A stretch of DNA of 64,000 nt, taken from Gigaspora rosea (lineage: Eukaryota > Glomeromycota > Glomeromycetes > Diversisporales > Gigasporaceae). The notes under the pieces are model-generated. The model was given only the letters and a program-made list of their open reading frames with translations. It did no database searches and had not been told where the DNA came from. The stretch is taken from the NCBI GenBank assembly GCA_003550325.1, contig QKWP01000362.1, positions 224,853-288,852 on the forward strand, read 5' to 3'. The translations under genes were made by a program, and so were the position numbers. Positions 22,638-34,765 of this stretch are shown here, one piece after another (the first letter of the stretch is position 1; each line of letters begins with the position of its first letter).

Positions 22638-25600
22638 ACACTAATAATTTAGATTATAAGAATATAATTTATAAGTTATAAACCAATTTTTAGAAAAATT
22701 TTACTTACATTCTAGAAATTTAAAAATATATATATTATTATATTATAAAAATAAAGAAGTATATTTAATATAACAAACTATAAAGCTTATACTTACATCT
22801 AATTAATAAATAAAATATATTAAACATAATTTATATATTTTAAATAAAAAAAATTATACTAACGTTCTAAAAATTTAACAAAATATAGTACATATAATGT
22901 TGTAATATAATGTATATAAATTATAAAAATGTACTTAAATTAAAAAATAAAAAGTTTATACTTACGGACTAAATTAATATGTAAATATATAAGAAAGTTA
23001 TTTACAAAATATAAGTTGCAATTCAGATATACTAAATTACTTACATTCTAAAAATTTGCAAAATATTTATGAATATATATTACAAAATTATAATGAAATT
23101 AAAAAGCAATTAATATATAATATTTATACTTACACACTAAATTAATATATAAAATATATAAGAAATAAATTTATAAAATAAAATTATAATTCAGAATTAA
23201 AATATTACTTACGTTCTAAAATTTGCAAAGCATTTATAAATAATTATTATAAATTATAAAAGTATTAAAATAAAAAATTAAGGCTTATACTTACGCACTA
23301 ATAAATAAAATAATATAAAAATATATTTATAAAATAAAATTACTATTCAGAAATAAAAATATTACTTACGTTCTAAAATTACAAAATATTTATAATTATT
23401 ATAAATTATAATAAATATTGAGTAAAAAAATTAAGACTTTATTCTTACGCACTAATAAATAAATCATAAATATATAAGAAATATATTTATAAAATAAAAT
23501 TACAATTTAGAAATAAAATATTACTTACGTTCTAAAAAAATTGTAAAATATTTATAAATTATAATGAGTATTTAAAATAAAAATTTAAAGTTTATACTTA
23601 CGTACTAATAAATTAATAGAAAATATATAAAAAAAATATAATTTACAAGAAATAAATAGCAATATTAGAAATAAATATACTACTTACAGTCTAAAATTTA
23701 AATATTTATTTAAAATATTATAAAATAAATAATAAAAGATTATTTAAGGTTAAATATAAATATTATACTTACTGACTAATAAAATTAATAGATAAGTATA
23801 TAAGACCTATACTTTACTAATTATAAACAATACTTTATAACTAAAGATATACTTACGCCCTTAAAATTTAATAATATATATAATATATATGCATTATTAT
23901 TAAAATAAATTATAGAAAAGAAATATATAAAACTTATACTTACGCCCTTAAAATTTAATAATATATATAACATATATGTATTATTATAAAAATAAATTAT
24001 AGAAAAAATATAAAAAAACATATATATACTTACGCCCTTAAAATTTAATAATATACATAATATATATGTATGCATTATTATAAAAATAAAAATAAATTAT
24101 CAAAAAAATATATAAAATTTATACTTACTGACTAATACATTAATATAAATATATAAAAAGTATAATTTACAGTGATTTTAGATAAAATTTTAAATTCTAA
24201 AAATTATTAAAAAATATATGTAAAATTTGTATTTTTATATTATAATAAATAATTTTAGCATAATAATACTAATAATACTACTTACTATATTTTAAATACA
24301 ACAAAATAATTATACTTGCGCACTAAAAATTTATAGAATAATATATTAATATGTTTTATAAATACTTAAGAAAATTTTTATTTTAAAAATAATATATTAT
24401 TAAAGTTATACTTACTTCTCATATGTACTAAAAATATCATAAAATCCAATAAGATGTATACAATTTGAATAAAAAATAATAAAGATTATATTAATTTTTT
24501 AAAATATTATAATATTTAATATAAACTAAAAGAATAGTTAATTTAAAAATATATATATTTATCATGGTAATTTATTACTTTTACCACAGATAAATCTATT
24601 AGAAATTGAATTAAAATAAATAGATTTATAATATTGGATATTACCTATTATTGTATTGTATAATATATATAATTATTAAAAAATAATAATATAATTTAGC
24701 TAAAAATTATTAAGATAGGATTGTAATTTTTCAAATTTAATTTTTACCTATTAATTAGTAAAAGAATACAATAATATATTATTATTATATTATAAACTCA
24801 ATTAGTAAGATAGTTTTATCTAAAATAAAAAATATTTAAATATACTTATATTACCGTAATTGGGCTCGACTATATATTTAACAAAAAGTATTTAGAATAA
24901 AAGTAGCAAAACTTATTCAAAAACAATATATTTAAATATATACTTACTATTCACTATTTAGCAAAATAATATACCAATTATAAAGAGCAATTAGAATAAA
25001 TATAGAAAATAATTTAATAATTTAGCAAAATAAAATAGTTTATAGTAAAATTAGAACTATAAAATTATATTTACAGTCTATTATTAATTAGAATATATAT
25101 AAAATTACAAATTATTAGTTCAATAAAAAAAGGTATTATTGCCAAAGATTATATAAAAAATTTACTTACTGTCTTATCCAAAATTGACGAATTCTGCAAA
25201 AATAGATATGTTATTATAATATATAAAAACAATTTAAAATTATTAGAATAAAATTATAATTACCCTCTAATTTAATAAAATATATATTATTAAATTATAT
25301 AAAGTACAATTTAAAATTAGAATATTAGTTACAAAATAAAATATTTAAAATTAAAATTGGTACAAAAAAATTTATAATTACTGTAGTCTAACAATTTATG
25401 CACATTAAATTATAAAATCATTCAAATTTCCAATTAAAATATTTTAAAAAATAGATATAAGTTAAAATTAACAATATAAGAGAAAATATGTTATTAAGTT
25501 ATATCTAGAAACTGATTAAAATTTGTATTTATATTCTAATAATTTAGCATAAAAATAATAATAAAAGATGCATTAATAAAGTACATCTAATTAAAAGAAC

Positions 25601-28600
25601 TAAATATTAGAAATAATAAAACTTTATACTTACTTTCTAATAATCCAATAAAATATATTAATATAAGTATTATTAGGCTATATATTTATAAAACTGATTG
25701 AATACTTACTACCTAATAATCCAGTATAAAAATAATTACAAAAAAAGAATATATAGGCATGAATTAATAAGTTAAATCCAACTTGAAACCCATGTTTAAA
25801 AATAATAGAAGTTTGTATTTAAATTTATACTTACCTTCTAATAATTCAGTATATAAATAATTATAAAGAAAGATATAAAATATACATTAATAAGTTATAT
25901 TCAATTTAAAAAATAGTGTTTGAATATAATACAAATTTACTTACTGACTAATAATTTAATAAAAAATGTGCACCATTAGGCATTAATTATAGAATTTTAT
26001 TTAAAAAAAATTTATTTATAAAATGCTAATTAAAAATTTTGCTTACTTTCTAATAATTTAGTTATAAATAATTATAATAAAAATAAATTGTTAAATTAAA
26101 GCTATATTTTAAAAAGAGCATCTTTATTCAAACCAGATGGATTATTCACTTCTTTTAAAAGAAATTTGGGACAATAATTAGATATTAAAGTAAAATTATA
26201 TAAGGATCTTTTTATAAAAACCCAAAAGTAGTTTTATTAATAAATTTTTGAAAATTTATCATTTTTTATAGAAGTGTGTCTCTTCTGAGTAAGAATAAAT
26301 TTGCTCTTTAAAAAAAAACACAAAAATTTATATTTGAATTTTATATTTACGCTCTAATAAACACAGTACAATAATAATTATAGCAAAAGAGTATAAACAT
26401 ATTAACAAGTTTAAATAATTTTTAACACATATTTTAAAAATAATAAACATTTATACTTACATTCTAATAGTATCAAAAATAATTACAAAATATAGAACAT
26501 GCAATAATAAATTGTTAAATCAATTTAAAAATTTTTGGGTTAAAAGTAATATAATAATTTATACTTACTCATCTCTAATAATTAATGAAAATATGTAAAT
26601 ATATTAAATACATTTATTGTTAAATTAGTAATAACTTGTATTATTTTTCTTTTTTATAGTAAACGTGGGTCGTATAACAGTTGTTATATGCCACGTAATG
26701 ACAGAAAAAGAAAAATAAATCCGTTATTGAATGTCCCGCATTCAATAACAGCGTATCTGGCTTTGAATTTAATGTGCTTGACAACCTGAGCCCCTTCGGG
26801 GCCCAGGTTAGCACATTAAATTCAAAGCCAGATACTTCTTTTATTTGTCATCCAAAATGATCATTCCGTGATCCTTCGGATCACGGTATTCTCATTTCTC
26901 CTGCCAAATAAAACTGTTATTGGATGCTACACATCCAATAACTATTTATTATAGATCAATAATAAGTTGAATATTAAAGAAATAGAATAAATTTATACTT
27001 ACAAACTAATAATTAATTAGAATAATTACAATATTTAAATGTATAATATATATTACAAGTTATAAAATTGTATTTAAAAATTTTATTTTGAAATAATATT
27101 ATAATTATATTAGTCATAACATATTATTAGATAAATAATAATATGTATAAATTAATAAAGTAAATCATTTTAAATCATAAAATTAATTTTAAATTTTTTT
27201 ATACTTACTAACTGATAATTCAAATACAGTAATAATTACCAAAGAATATAAAAATGTTCTTAATAGTCAAGTCCAATTTTAAGATAGTTAATTTCAGCAA
27301 TTATACTTACGCCCTAATAATCAAATAATCAAAATGTATATATATATTAATCAAAATTATTCATAAATTAATGATATTAGAAAAAATAAATTTTATACTT
27401 ACTGTCTAATAATACAATGGATCATTGCAAAGATATTTAAACATATATTATTAGATTAAAAGTCTAATTAAAATAATCTAATTTTAGAGCAAATATACAA
27501 TTTGTACTTACGAACTAACATCAAATGAAGAGTATAGTGAACCATTAGATTAATAATAATGTGTATCATAAATAAAAAGTTATTTATAAATTAAAGATCT
27601 TAAAAATTGATAATTTTATACTTACATACTAATAATCAACAAAAGAAAAATTATAACAAATAAATATGTAGATGTGCATTTATAAGTTATAAAATTTCAA
27701 TATAAAAATAATATAATAATTATGTAAGAACATGTAACCAAAGAAAATGTAAATACCAGTATTATTAGATTATAATAAGAAGTATAAATTAATAAAAATA
27801 AATTATAAATAGATTTTAAAAGAAAATTACTACAAATTACCACTGGTGATCATCACTAGTAATCTACAATGTATAAAACTAAATAAACAAAACAAACAGT
27901 TTGTATTAAATAAAAATTAAATCTTTTTAATATTATAGTAAGGGTAAAGGTTAGGGATTAGGATAGGGCTTTATATATAGTAAAATTTAGCGAGGAATTT
28001 TTTTTTTGCATAAAAAAAAGTAGTTTCATAAACAAATTTTAGGTTAGAAGCAATTTTAGCAATTTTTTGAAAAATTTTTGTTTTTGTTATACAAAAATTG
28101 ATCTATATGTTACACCTGATCCTGAATTTTAATTGGTAAATTGATCACCAGTGATGATCACTAGTGGTGATAAATAGCAAACTTCATTTATATAGATTTT
28201 AAAAATATATAAATTTTGATATATATGGACTAATAATATAGCAGAATTATTGCAAAAGCATATGTATATAATGTATATTAAGAAATTATATTAAATTGTA
28301 AAATTCTATTTAGAAAATCTAATTTTAAAAATAATATAAAGATTTATACTTACGGGCTAATAATACAATAAAAAAAATATCAATACATATATTATTAGAT
28401 TAATAGATAAAAATTTTAATAAAGTGCATCATGAATTAATATGAATTAATAAAATTTATTCACAATACATATATATATTATAAAGTTAATAATATATATA
28501 AGAATTAATAGAAAAAAATAAATTTTTATACTTACTCACTATTCATCAAAACAATTACAACAAAAAAATATTTAAATGTATATTAGTTGTAAAATCTATT

Positions 28601-31600
28601 TAATAAATCCAACTTTAAAAAAATAACAATTTATACTTACATACTAATAATACAATAAAAATATACCAATATATATATTATTAATTTGATATATAATAAT
28701 ATTAATAATGTGCATTGTATATTAATAAAATTTATTTATAAATTGATAGTTTTATAGAATTGAATTCCATATCTACCTTCTAGAAATCAAAAAAAATTAC
28801 AATAGTAGAAAATGTATAAATGTGTGCATTAATTATTATGCAACTCAATATAAAAGACAATAAATAATGAAATATATTTATTACATTCGTTTACTAATAA
28901 TTTAAAAAAAATATAAATATATATATTATTAAATCAATAATAAAGTTTATCATAAATTATTAAAGTTAATTATTTTAAAAAGACTTTTACTAAAATATAC
29001 CTATAGTGTTTACAGTGTATTTATACTAATAATACATTTTTACATAAATTATCCAATTAATTAGTATAAGATATTATAAGTAAAAATGTTTTATGCACCT
29101 AAAAACCCTTTCTAAACTATAACTTTATTTCTAAATACTAACTTGAATATAAAAAATTTGTGTTAAATCTTTTATATACTAAATTTATAAAAATATAATA
29201 AATATAATAAAAACTTATAATAGGTATAAAGGACAAATAGTAGTTTTTCACCTATTATGTTTTATATATATATTTTTAAGATTTTATAAGTTTTGTATAT
29301 AAAATTTTTAGCACAAAATTTTTATGTTGGGTTTAGTATATATTTAGAATTAGAATTAAAGTTTAGAAATATTTAATTACTGGTTTTTAAAATATTGCAT
29401 AGATAGTAAAACATCATAGATATGTTCTATTATATCTGTTTATAAATATAATAAATTTAGGGAATGCATATTTCCATTATAGCATTTACTATTTCCATAG
29501 TAAATTTTCATAGTATTAAAAGTTATTCCCTAAATTTATAATAATTAAACAAAACAATTAATGTATAAACATGCATTAACAATTTATGATATATAATTTA
29601 AAAATACTATTTATAAATAATACAATTTATCTGCTATACTTACCGACTTTTAATAATTTAATAACAAAATAAGTAAATTAATAATATAAATCATCTAGTA
29701 ATTACATAAAGTAAACATGAATTATTTTAAAAAACCATGAAATATATACTTACGAACTATAATTCAATATAATAATTATATCAAATATGCAAATATTTCA
29801 TTATCATTAATTAATGATAATGTATATTATAAGTTGATTAGATATAAAATCAGCTATAAAATTTTTAGAAATGCAGTAAACTAATTCTTACCCTCTGTCA
29901 ATTAAACAAAAAATATGTGAATTCATGTATCATCATACAACAAATTATATATATGCCAACCATAAATTAATATTTTAGAAATATAATAAATTTTACAAAA
30001 TAATTATATCAAATAAGAAAATATTAGTAAAATAACATGCATCATGAATTGATTAGATATAAAATCAGCTATAAAATTTTTAAGAAATGCAGTAAACTAA
30101 ATTCTTACCCTCTGGCAATTAAATAAAGAATATATGAATTCATGTATCATTATACAACAAATTATATATATGCCAACCATAAATTGATATTTTAGAAATA
30201 AAATGAATTTTACAAAATAATTATATCAGATAAGAAAATATTAGTAAAATAACATGCATCATGAGTTGATTAGATATAAAATTAGCTATAAAATTTTTAG
30301 AACTTTGGTAAACTAGATTCTTACCCACTGGCAATTAATAAAAAATATATAAATACATACAGTAAATTATATAAACGCCAATCATAAATTAATATTAAAA
30401 AATACAATGAATCTCATACTTACGACCTATGATCCAATAGAATAATTATATAAGATATATATTGTAAAATAAAATATACAAAATTTTATACTTACATGCT
30501 AATAATTAATAATAGTAATAATAGTAATAATAATAAAAAAGAGAAAGAAAAACTTTTAAATTTTAATTTTTAAATAATAATACAATTATATCAAAACTTA
30601 CCAAGTATAGTAATGACTCCTAAAAATCATTTGATTATAGATTAAGTAAATTAAATTATTAAATAGAAGTGAATTTTCATTCATATATTAACAGATTAGA
30701 AATCCAATTTTAAAACCAAATATATCACAAATAATTAAATTATAAAGTTAATTACAAGGCAAAAATTTAAAATTTCAAAGTTTATACTTACATTCTAACA
30801 AAAATGCACTTTATTTAGATTAATACATTTTAAGAATTATATAATTATAATTAATATATTATACAAAACACAAACCCAATATCACTTTAACAAAAAATAA
30901 ACATTTAGATTATTTAGATCATTTGAATTATGTACTTAAAGTTTTAGAAAAATGCAGTAAAATTATATTCACCATCTAATATTTGAAAATGTATTAGGTC
31001 ATAAGAGCAAGTACAATTTAAATAATACTATAAAATTAATACATACGAATCGCTAATCCAATATAAATGATATTTTTAATGTTAAAAATCCAATATAAAA
31101 ATTATAAACTAATAAATAAATCTATAAACCTTATACTTACAAACTAATGGTCAAAAAAAAGTGTATAAAAATTATTATTATTGTAAATAAAATAATTGCT
31201 TTAAAAATAGATTCAACGAAATGATATTTACTCCCTAGTAATCCAATATAAGTATGTAAATAATCAGTTATAAAAGTTTAAATTTAGAAACGAATATAAT
31301 TAAATATACTTACTCACTGATAATTTAATAGAAATAATTATAAGTAAAAAAATTAAATTGAATAACAATTTACAAATAAAAATTGTAAAATGAGAACATT
31401 ATATTTACATGGTAGGGCTTTAATGAAAAATAATAAAACATGTTATAAAAATAAATTAGTGAGGCATGAATTAAAACTTTAAAAATAAAGTATTTACTTG
31501 CTAAAAATTCAATAGACAATTAAGAAAAGCATGTCAAAAAAATTCATAAATCAAAAGTTTTACAATTTTGAATAAATCCAAAAAGGTTTTACTTACTTCA

Positions 31601-34288
31601 ACCTAATTCAATAGAAGAATGTGCATTACACGTGTATTAGGTTATAAAAGTTAATTTAATTAATACTAAAAAAAAAGTGAAATTAAACTTATAATTACCC
31701 AGAGCTAATAAAAAATTAATGAAAATAAGGGTCATTATTTATAAAGACCAATTAAGATAAATAATAATTTTATTTCAATAAATCAATAATGAATATACTT
31801 ACGGACTAATTAAAATGAAATACATTAATATGTATACTATCACTTGGATGCTATATAAAGTCAAAGTATTATCAAAAAAAACTGAAAAAAAATTTATACT
31901 AACACTCTAGTAATTTAACAAGAATTAATTGATGGTTTATTAAATAAATAATAATTCAAGGTTAATAAAATTAAGCTCATACTTACTCCCAAATACTTCA
32001 TTAAAAAAATAAAAATATTATAAAAATATTAAGTTATAAAGGCGAAAATATAATCGCAGTTTAAAAATCAAATGATAATACAGTCAGACTTTCTAAATGC
32101 AACCAAATTTTTGGTAACTTCCATTTAAAGAACAATAACAAAATAGCATTAATAGGGTCTAATAAAAAAATCTGGAAATTTCATTTGTTGTTTTTAAAAG
32201 GTCTAACTGCATTAGATATAACATACACACTTAAATAAATAAATAAAAGCTAATTAGAGAATAATTTAAAAAGTATCAAATATTAAAAATACACACAATA
32301 CTTACTTACTAATTGTTTTGTATATCATAGTTAATACAAATTATAAAAGGTCGCAAAAAGAATTATAGAATCAAATTATACTCACATACTAATGATAATA
32401 ATAATAAAATTAAATTTTCATGAAAAAAATCAATTTAAAATAGACAATTTAAGAATAAATGATTATGATTGAGGTTACTTGCTAATAATGTGACAAAAAG
32501 AATGAAAAAAACGATTGTCATTGAGTTGTGAATGCAAATTAAAACAATGATAACTAATAATTTTAGGGATAAATACTGATGAGCATAAGCACCGCTAATA
32601 ATTAAAAAGAAGAATGTGAACGTATGTAGAATCAAGTTATAAAAGCTATGAAAAATAAATTTAAAAATAAAAACTTACATCCTAATGATTCAACAAGACA
32701 AGCAATTAGAAACTATCATTATAAATTTATAATTCATGAAATGAATACTATAAAGTTTATACTTACGCACTAAGGATTTGGTATAAAATATGTAACTTTA
32801 GTGCATAACGATAGAATGATAAAAAATTTCATAAATAAAAGCAAAAAAAAATTTTATATTTACATAGCAAGTCTAAGAATAGAAATAAACATATTATTAA
32901 ACATAAATAAATTAGAAAGAATAATTCAAAGCATTAGAATAAATTCAATAAAATTTATACTTACACACTAAAAGTCCGACAAAAGAACACATTTTATTAT
33001 ACAATATTAAGTTGATTAGAAATTGAATTAAAAAATTTATTAATTTTTTAGAAATAAATCTAATTAAATTTAACTTACCCGCTAATAAAGTATTACAGAA
33101 TATTTATTAAACAAGCAATATTAAAAAAGTACAACTTAATGATCATGAAATAATAATTTAAAATAGATAAAATAATCTTATACTTACAACCTAAAAATCA
33201 AATAGAAAAAGATCATTAATAGGATATACAAAAGTTAATTATGGAAGTGCATAAATTTTATACTTACAAACTAATATTCCAGAATAAATATTATTATGTT
33301 ATATAAAGATAAATTCAATAAAATCATAAAATAATAATTTTATGAATATATATATATTTACATTCTAATAATCAGATAGAAGAATGTGAACAAGTTATAA
33401 TTTAAAATTATAAAAACATGTGGAGATTAAATTGGACATATTGCAATTATTAACCGACTTTGAGAAGTATTTCGAAGTATTTGTAACAAATTAGCACTTT
33501 TAGCTTGTATTCGGCTAATAAGTAACATTATTGAAAATTATTTTCGATATCTTATTAACAAATGTTAGTTAAAGTGCTAATTTTTTTACAATTATGACAC
33601 GAAGTCGGTTTTTAATTGCAGCGTGACCGATTAACACTTCTAAAGTAAATTTATACTTACACTCTAATAATCCGAAGAAAATGCGAAAAAGCAATTAAAA
33701 ATTTATCAAATGATAATTTTATAAAAAAAGTTAATGCATAAATTACCCGCTAATAATTTAATAGAATATAAAAAAAAAGGCGTATTATTAAATTATAATG
33801 AAAATTTTTGAAAGAAAGTTATAAATGACTTACCCACTAATAATTAATAGATAAATATAAAAAAGCGTGTATTATTAATTTATAATGAAAATAATAATTA
33901 TAAATTAATGCTAAATTCATACATGAGTCTAATAATCGGATAAGATATATATTATTGGATTAAGAAATCCAATAACATTTATAATAAAAAAAACAAACAA
34001 ATGATTAGAGGAGCACAATTAAAATAATTAATGTAAACAATAATTTTTAATATAATTACACTGGAGGGACTGGAGGTAAAATGTAAAATACAAGTTAATA
34101 GGGATTAATAATCTAAATAAAGCAAAAATATTTAAAGCAACTTTACGAAAACGTTCTGCTAATTTATATTCTTCCGGTTTATTTCCTTTTAATTCACTTC
34201 CATTAAATTCATAATTTGATAAAACAATCGTTGAATAAGCGATTAATAAAACGAGAAGAAAAACAATGAATATTTTGTATGGCTGCAT
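22638..34288 (-). CDS. Signal-peptide membrane protein encoded by about 85 mostly single-codon micro-exons
   Basis: Exon 1 (34147-34288) encodes a signal peptide (IFIVFLLVLLIAYSTIVL) and a short polar stretch. Exon 2 is 34060-34069 (10 nt); all following introns are then phase 2. Micro-exons (3 nt unless stated): 33923-33928, 33834-33836, 33747-33749, 33661-33663, 33362-33364, 33268-33270, 33188-33190, 33079-33081, 32965-32967, 32864-32872, 32767-32769, 32679-32681, 32577-32594, 32479-32481, 32386-32388, 32306-32308, 32227-32229, 31987-31995, 31904-31906, 31803-31805, 31699-31704, 31597-31602, 31498-31500, 31409-31417, 31314-31316, 31232-31234, 31141-31143, 31047-31052, 30973-30975, 30792-30794, 30602-30619, 30496-30498, 30424-30426, 30325-30327, 30109-30111, 29892-29894, 29754-29756, 29644-29646, 28885-28893, 28777-28779, 28641-28643, 28536-28538, 28354-28356, 27626-27628, 27512-27514, 27403-27405, 27311-27313, 27209-27211, 27003-27005, 26569-26574, 26461-26463, 26351-26353, 26047-26049, 25945-25947, 25835-25837, 25710-25712, 25634-25636, 25382-25387, 25264-25266, 25170-25172, 25075-25077, 24948-24953, 24855-24869, 24416-24427, 24320-24322, 24129-24131, 24034-24036, 23944-23946, 23857-23859, 23773-23775, 23688-23690, 23602-23604, 23529-23531, 23459-23461, 23370-23372, 23295-23297, 23213-23215, 23134-23136, 23045-23047, 22966-22968, 22864-22866, 22793-22798, 22709-22711, 22638-22640. 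Spliced, they give a membrane segment PPVLIGGVILFGVLAIAIG, then NPTIEDFD, SGGGS, YLDEIANQ and LEYRAQLRTYENAQ before an A/T-rich end. Two junctions give stops if included (30973 exon, 25710 exon). Function unknown; a type I membrane protein is the simplest reading. A shorter form ending at 29523 is possible. Confidence 0.75.
23213..23531 (-). repeat. Tandem duplication of a two-exon micro-exon unit
   Basis: Exons at 23529, 23459, 23370, 23295 and 23213 alternate AAC, TGC, AAC, TGC, AAC with repeated introns (ATAAAATTAC, TATTACTTACGTTCTAAAA). The period is about 155 bp. In the phase-2 frame the unit adds alternating Thr and Ala codons. Confidence 0.75.
23851..24110 (-). repeat. Three tandem copies of one intron plus micro-exon unit
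   Basis: Units of about 88 bp at 23851, 23938 and 24028 share ACTTACGCCCTTAAAATTTA and TATATGTATTATTATAAA. Each carries one GGC micro-exon (23857-23859, 23944-23946, 24034-24036), adding consecutive Ala codons. A hydrophobic open frame across the block is a by-product. Confidence 0.85.
26665..26942. other. Cluster of five stem-loops, two with TTCG loops
   Basis: Hairpins: 26665-26696 (CGTGG/CCACG arms with inner TATAAC/GTTATA), 26723-26749 (GTTATTGAATG/CATTCAATAAC), 26754-26834 (arms starting TATCTGGCTTTGAATTTAA, ending in CCCCTTCGGGG), 26866-26886 (CCGTGATCCTTCGGATCACGG type), and 26916-26942 (GTTATTGGATG/CATCCAATAAC). It sits in a micro-exon gene intron. GC-rich UUCG-loop hairpins resemble the double-hairpin elements of fungal mitochondrial DNA, so a mitochondrial or plasmid insertion is one option and a structured RNA another. 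Confidence 0.7.
27822..28185. mobile_element. MITE family M2, copy 2
   Basis: GAAAATTACTACAAATTACC at the left pairs with the complement of GAAGTTTGCTATTTATCACC at the right. Subterminal CACTGGTGATCATCACTAGT motifs follow. The core holds AAGGGTAAAGGTTAGGG (telomere-like) and GAATTTTTTTTTTGCAT. The flanking 9-mers ATTTTAAAA and ATTTATATA are only similar. It lies in a micro-exon intron. Confidence 0.65.
28985..29424. mobile_element. Imperfect foldback element
   Basis: AAATATACCTATAGTGTTTAC near 28990 weakly pairs with the complement of GTAAAACATCATAGATATG ending at 29424. The inner arms AAAACTTATAATAGGT and ACCTATTATGTTTTA fold on each other. It separates the two halves of the long micro-exon gene and abuts the edge of the duplicated locus. 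Confidence 0.5.
29523..29529 (-). other. Possible alternative terminal exon of the micro-exon gene
   Basis: After the 29644-29646 exon, an acceptor AAATTTAG is followed by GGAATAA. In phase 2 this reads one partial codon, Glu, stop. The same arrangement ends copy A (12001-12007), so a short isoform of about 110 residues is plausible. Confidence 0.4.
33442..33620. mobile_element. Foldback MITE inside a micro-exon gene intron, copy B
   Basis: Same element as 15161-15339, in the same intron. The stems TGCAATTATTAACCGACTT and AATTAGCACTTT are intact. Confidence 0.7.
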
Positions 34289-34765
34289 TGTGGTAAAGTT
34301 TTAAGGGTTTTGGTAATACTAAGTTTACAGAGAGAAAAAATTATTAAAAATATCGGTATACGAGTATTAGTCTTATTTAAAAAATAGAGTCTTTTATAAC
34401 ACTTTAAAATATAATTAAAAATTGACGATCAATGTAATACCAGGTTTATATTCGAAGTCACGTACGTACACACGTAAATTAAACTCGTATCTGATATATG
34501 GTCATATACATTAATTGACGTGTTTTCGTGATGTGTAATAAACTACTGATAAAAATCACTATTATATAATTTAGCTATTTTATCAATGACGATAACAGAT
34601 AATAATAATCAATTTATGGAATTGCCAATAACTTTTGATCTACTGATCCGTTTTGGATAATTTTACCAAAATGCATATGGGCGGATTTTACCGATTTCCA
34701 AGTGATAAATAAATTTGATCTATAGATCTACATATATATTTGTTATACAGTAATAAATTTAGAGA
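34289..34765. other. Upstream region of the micro-exon gene, copy B
   Basis: Matches 15975-16400 (for example CGTACGTAC, GACGTGTTTTCGTGATGTG). Homology stops near 34765, where a GC-rich element end replaces the rest, so this copy has no linked kinase gene. Confidence 0.7.

Noticed and set aside
23821-24075. 84-codon hydrophobic open frame with repeated LLNFKGVS
   Set aside because: It arises from the three tandem 88-bp intron plus micro-exon units; the coding signal there is the 3-nt exons, not this frame.
32435-32635. 66-codon open frame with an apparent signal peptide on minus
   Set aside because: It runs through introns of the micro-exon gene and overlaps the 18-nt exon only in part; it also spans splice motifs in regular spacing.
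22638-34069. The 3-nt spacing as a simple satellite artefact
   Set aside because: Intron bodies are mostly unrelated in sequence and vary in length, while only the splice-like motifs and the 3n spacing recur; the single open phase also argues against it.
34028-34150. Continuation of the exon 1 frame past 34147
   Set aside because: The frame happens to stay open through intron 1 in copy B only. Copy D stops within a few codons, and GTAAAG/GTAATG donors are conserved at the exon end.
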